From positions 1 to 7,824 of the forward strand of contig JAHHUA010000080.1 in assembly GCA_020024235.1 (NCBI GenBank): DNA of 7,824 bases, in the 5' to 3' direction. The stretch's first letter is position 1, and the number at the start of each line of letters is the position of its first letter. The translations under genes were made by a program, and so were the position numbers. The notes below the pieces were generated by a model. It saw only the letters and a program-made list of their open reading frames with translations. It was not told the origin of the DNA and ran no database searches. The DNA is from Oscillospiraceae bacterium (GTDB taxonomy: Bacteria > Bacillota > Clostridia > Oscillospirales > Ruminococcaceae). This document shows positions 6,273 through 7,824 of this stretch, one piece after another.

Positions 6273-7709
6273 ATGGCAGAACAAAAGAAAATGGTAGAAG
6301 CCATAACTTCTATGGAAGTTGACTTCGCAAAATGGTACACAGATGTTGTTAAAAAAGCTCAGCTTGTTGATTACTCCAGTATTAAAGGCTGCACTATAGT
6401 ACAGCCCTATGGTACAGCAATTTGGGAAAATTTCAGAGATTTGCTGGATAAGCGTCTTAAAAAATGCGGACATGAAAATGTAATGATGCCTATGTTCATT
6501 CCCGAAAACCTCCTCCAAAAAGAAAAAGACCATGTTGAAGGCTTTGCTCCTGAAGTTGCCTGGGTTACTCATGGCGGAAATGAAAAACTTACAGAAAGAC
6601 TTTGTGTAAGACCCACTTCTGAAACTCTTTTCTGTGAACACTACCAAAAAGTAATAAACTCATACAGAGATTTGCCTAAGCTATATAATCAGTGGTGCAG
6701 TGTTGTCAGATGGGAAAAAACCACAAGACCTTTCCTGCGCACAACAGAATTTTGGTGGCAGGAAGGACACACAATGCATGAAACTGCTGAAGATGCTATG
6801 GAAGAAACTAAGAATATTCTGGATATATATGCCGATTTATGTGAACAGGACTTGGCTATTCCTGTTATCAAGGGCAAAAAAACCGACAAAGAAAAATTTG
6901 CAGGTGCAGAAGCTACTTACACAATAGAAGCTATGATGCATGACGGCAAAGCACTTCAAAGCGGTACCAGCCACTATTTTGGCGATGGTTTCAGCAAGGC
7001 TTTTGATATTACATTTACAGGCAGAGATAATAAGCCACACTATCCCTTCCAAACATCTTGGGGTATGTCCACAAGAATTATCGGTGCTATTATTATGACA
7101 CATGGCGATAATGATGGTTTAGTTCTTCCTCCCGCAGTTGCTCCTACACAGGTTATTGTTATTCCTGTAGCTCAGCACAAACCCGGTGTAATTGAAAAAG
7201 CAACAGAAATTACAGAAAGAATAAACAATTTCTGCCGTGCAAAAATTGATATTTCAGATAATCAGCCCGGCTGGAAATTTGCGGAATATGAAATGAAAGG
7301 TGTTCCTCTCCGTTTGGAAATAGGCCCTAAGGATATTGAAAAAAATCAATGTGTTATTGTACGACGGGACAATCGTGAAAAATACTTTGTTTCTCTTGAT
7401 AATTTGGAAGAAGAAATTCCAAAGCTTTTGGAAACAGTTCGCCAAGGTCTTTACAACAAAGCATTGGAAAACCGTGAAAGAAGAACTTTTATAGCGCACA
7501 ATTTTGAAGAAATGATAAAACTGGGTCAGGAACAGGACGGTTTTATTAAATCAATGTGGTGCGGTGATCTTGAATGTGAAATGAAGATTAAAAACGAAGC
7601 CGGACTTACTTCACGCTGTATGCCATACGAACAGGAAAATATTTCCGATGTATGCCCTGTTTGCGGAAAGCCTGCCAAACATATGGTTATTTGGGGCAAA
7701 GCATATTAA
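6273..7709 (+). CDS. proS: Proline--tRNA ligase, type 3 (ProS)
   Basis: This 478-residue class II synthetase charges tRNA-Pro with proline in the cytoplasm. Motif 1 lies around residues 39-77 (GCTIVQPYGTAIWENF onward). The proline-binding loop VRPTSET is at 112-118. Motif 2 is FLRTTEFWWQEGHTMHE (154-170) with R156. HYFGDGFSKAFDI is at 234-246, and motif 3, GMSTRIIGAIIMTHGDNDG, is at 264-282 with R268. The anticodon-binding domain follows from about 290. The C-terminal domain has cysteines C430, C435, C461 and C464 placed as zinc ligands, and the protein ends in tyrosine. This architecture, with no editing insertion between motifs 2 and 3 and a C-terminal zinc-type domain, is the archaeal/eukaryotic-like type 3 form found in a subset of bacteria. 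The start is supported by family length and by GAGAAAGG about 11 nt upstream. It has its own promoter candidate and a strong terminator, so it can be an independent unit behind the acylation operon. Confidence 0.97.
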   Translation: MAEQKKMVEAITSMEVDFAKWYTDVVKKAQLVDYSSIKGCTIVQPYGTAIWENFRDLLDKRLKKCGHENVMMPMFIPENLLQKEKDHVEGFAPEVAWVTHGGNEKLTERLCVRPTSETLFCEHYQKVINSYRDLPKLYNQWCSVVRWEKTTRPFLRTTEFWWQEGHTMHETAEDAMEETKNILDIYADLCEQDLAIPVIKGKKTDKEKFAGAEATYTIEAMMHDGKALQSGTSHYFGDGFSKAFDITFTGRDNKPHYPFQTSWGMSTRIIGAIIMTHGDNDGLVLPPAVAPTQVIVIPVAQHKPGVIEKATEITERINNFCRAKIDISDNQPGWKFAEYEMKGVPLRLEIGPKDIEKNQCVIVRRDNREKYFVSLDNLEEEIPKLLETVRQGLYNKALENRERRTFIAHNFEEMIKLGQEQDGFIKSMWCGDLECEMKIKNEAGLTSRCMPYEQENISDVCPVCGKPAKHMVIWGKAY

Positions 7710-7730
7710 TTTAAAGTATTATGTAATTAC

Positions 7731-7765
7731 AAAAAGGCTTGCGGAATTTATCTGCAAGCCTTTTT
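7731..7765 (+). terminator. Rho-independent terminator of proS
   Basis: AAAAAGGCTTGC (7731-7742) pairs fully with GCAAGCCTTTTT (7754-7765). The stem extends inward by G-T, G-C and A-T pairs to a five-base ATTTA loop. The run of five Ts at the 3' end completes an intrinsic terminator 21 nt after the proS stop. The matching A run on the left arm means it could also work in the opposite direction. Confidence 0.92.
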
Positions 7766-7780
7766 CACTTTAAGTCTTTA

Positions 7781-7824
7781 GACAGTTGAGCACGAAACGT
7801 GCGAAACAGACAACCACCCGCTAT
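7781..7824 (+). repeat. Tandem-hairpin element, right copy (cut by the window end)
   Basis: A perfect 5-bp stem GCACG (7790-7794) with CGTGC (7798-7802) around AAA is followed by a 9-nt spacer and then AACCACCCG (7812-7820). That is the same half-stem as at 25-33 in the left copy and in the same orientation. The window ends four bases later, so the expected CGGGTGGTT partner arm is not visible. The element starts about 25 nt after the proS terminator, so it is not needed to end that gene. The first stem differs in sequence from the left copy but keeps its position and small loop. Confidence 0.5.

Noticed and set aside
6237..6647. 136-codon minus-strand frame overlapping the start of proS
   Set aside because: It overlaps the conserved N-terminal part of ProS including motif 1, and its product is a Phe/Cys-rich sequence with no family features.
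1..7824. Whole window considered as one mobile element bounded by the two hairpin elements
   Set aside because: The contents are housekeeping and envelope genes in three separate transcription units, with no transposase or integrase, and the end elements are in direct rather than inverted orientation. Two copies of a dispersed repeat is the simpler reading.

Overview
The window is AT-rich DNA that reads like the chromosome of a low-GC Gram-positive bacterium, most likely a Clostridia gut-type organism (Oscillospiraceae/Ruminococcus-like). The basis is strong AGGAG-type ribosome binding sites, sigma-A-like promoters, a PreP-type M16C peptidase, a type 3 prolyl-tRNA synthetase and an MBOAT + DHHW-protein pair. 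The taxonomic placement is inference from gene content and style, not from a marker gene. Four complete protein genes fill almost all of the window. I see no tRNA, rRNA, CRISPR array, transposase or phage gene.

Layout: bases 1-60 hold a tandem-hairpin element ending in a strong AAACCACCCG...CGGGTGGTTT stem. From 87 to 2990 on the minus strand lies a large M16C zinc metallopeptidase. A 190-bp divergent intergenic region (about 2991-3181) carries one good promoter candidate for each direction. On the plus strand, an MBOAT membrane O-acyltransferase (3182-4588) and a DHHW/AlgX-AlgJ-like membrane-anchored SGNH protein (4602-6197) form a tight two-gene operon; the stop codon of the first overlaps the ribosome binding site of the second. 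A 75-bp gap containing a promoter candidate and a 9-bp inverted repeat precedes proS (6273-7709), which ends in a textbook intrinsic terminator (7731-7765). The last 35-44 bases begin a second tandem-hairpin element resembling the one at the left end, and the window edge cuts it off.

How the genes work together: the MBOAT and DHHW proteins most plausibly act as one machine. The MBOAT protein carries acyl groups (typically acetyl) across the membrane, and the extracytoplasmic SGNH-like partner transfers them to a cell-surface polymer. The polymer cannot be told from this window. The peptidase (intracellular peptide clearance) and ProS (translation) are housekeeping genes with separate promoters, and nothing ties them functionally to the acylation pair.

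Most of the window is ordinary. The items most worth a second look are the two structurally matched but sequence-divergent hairpin elements at the window ends, and the long Ser/Glu/Asp-rich insert and tail of the DHHW protein. Also notable are the 9-bp inverted repeat bracketing the proS -10 box and the start-codon correction for the peptidase.
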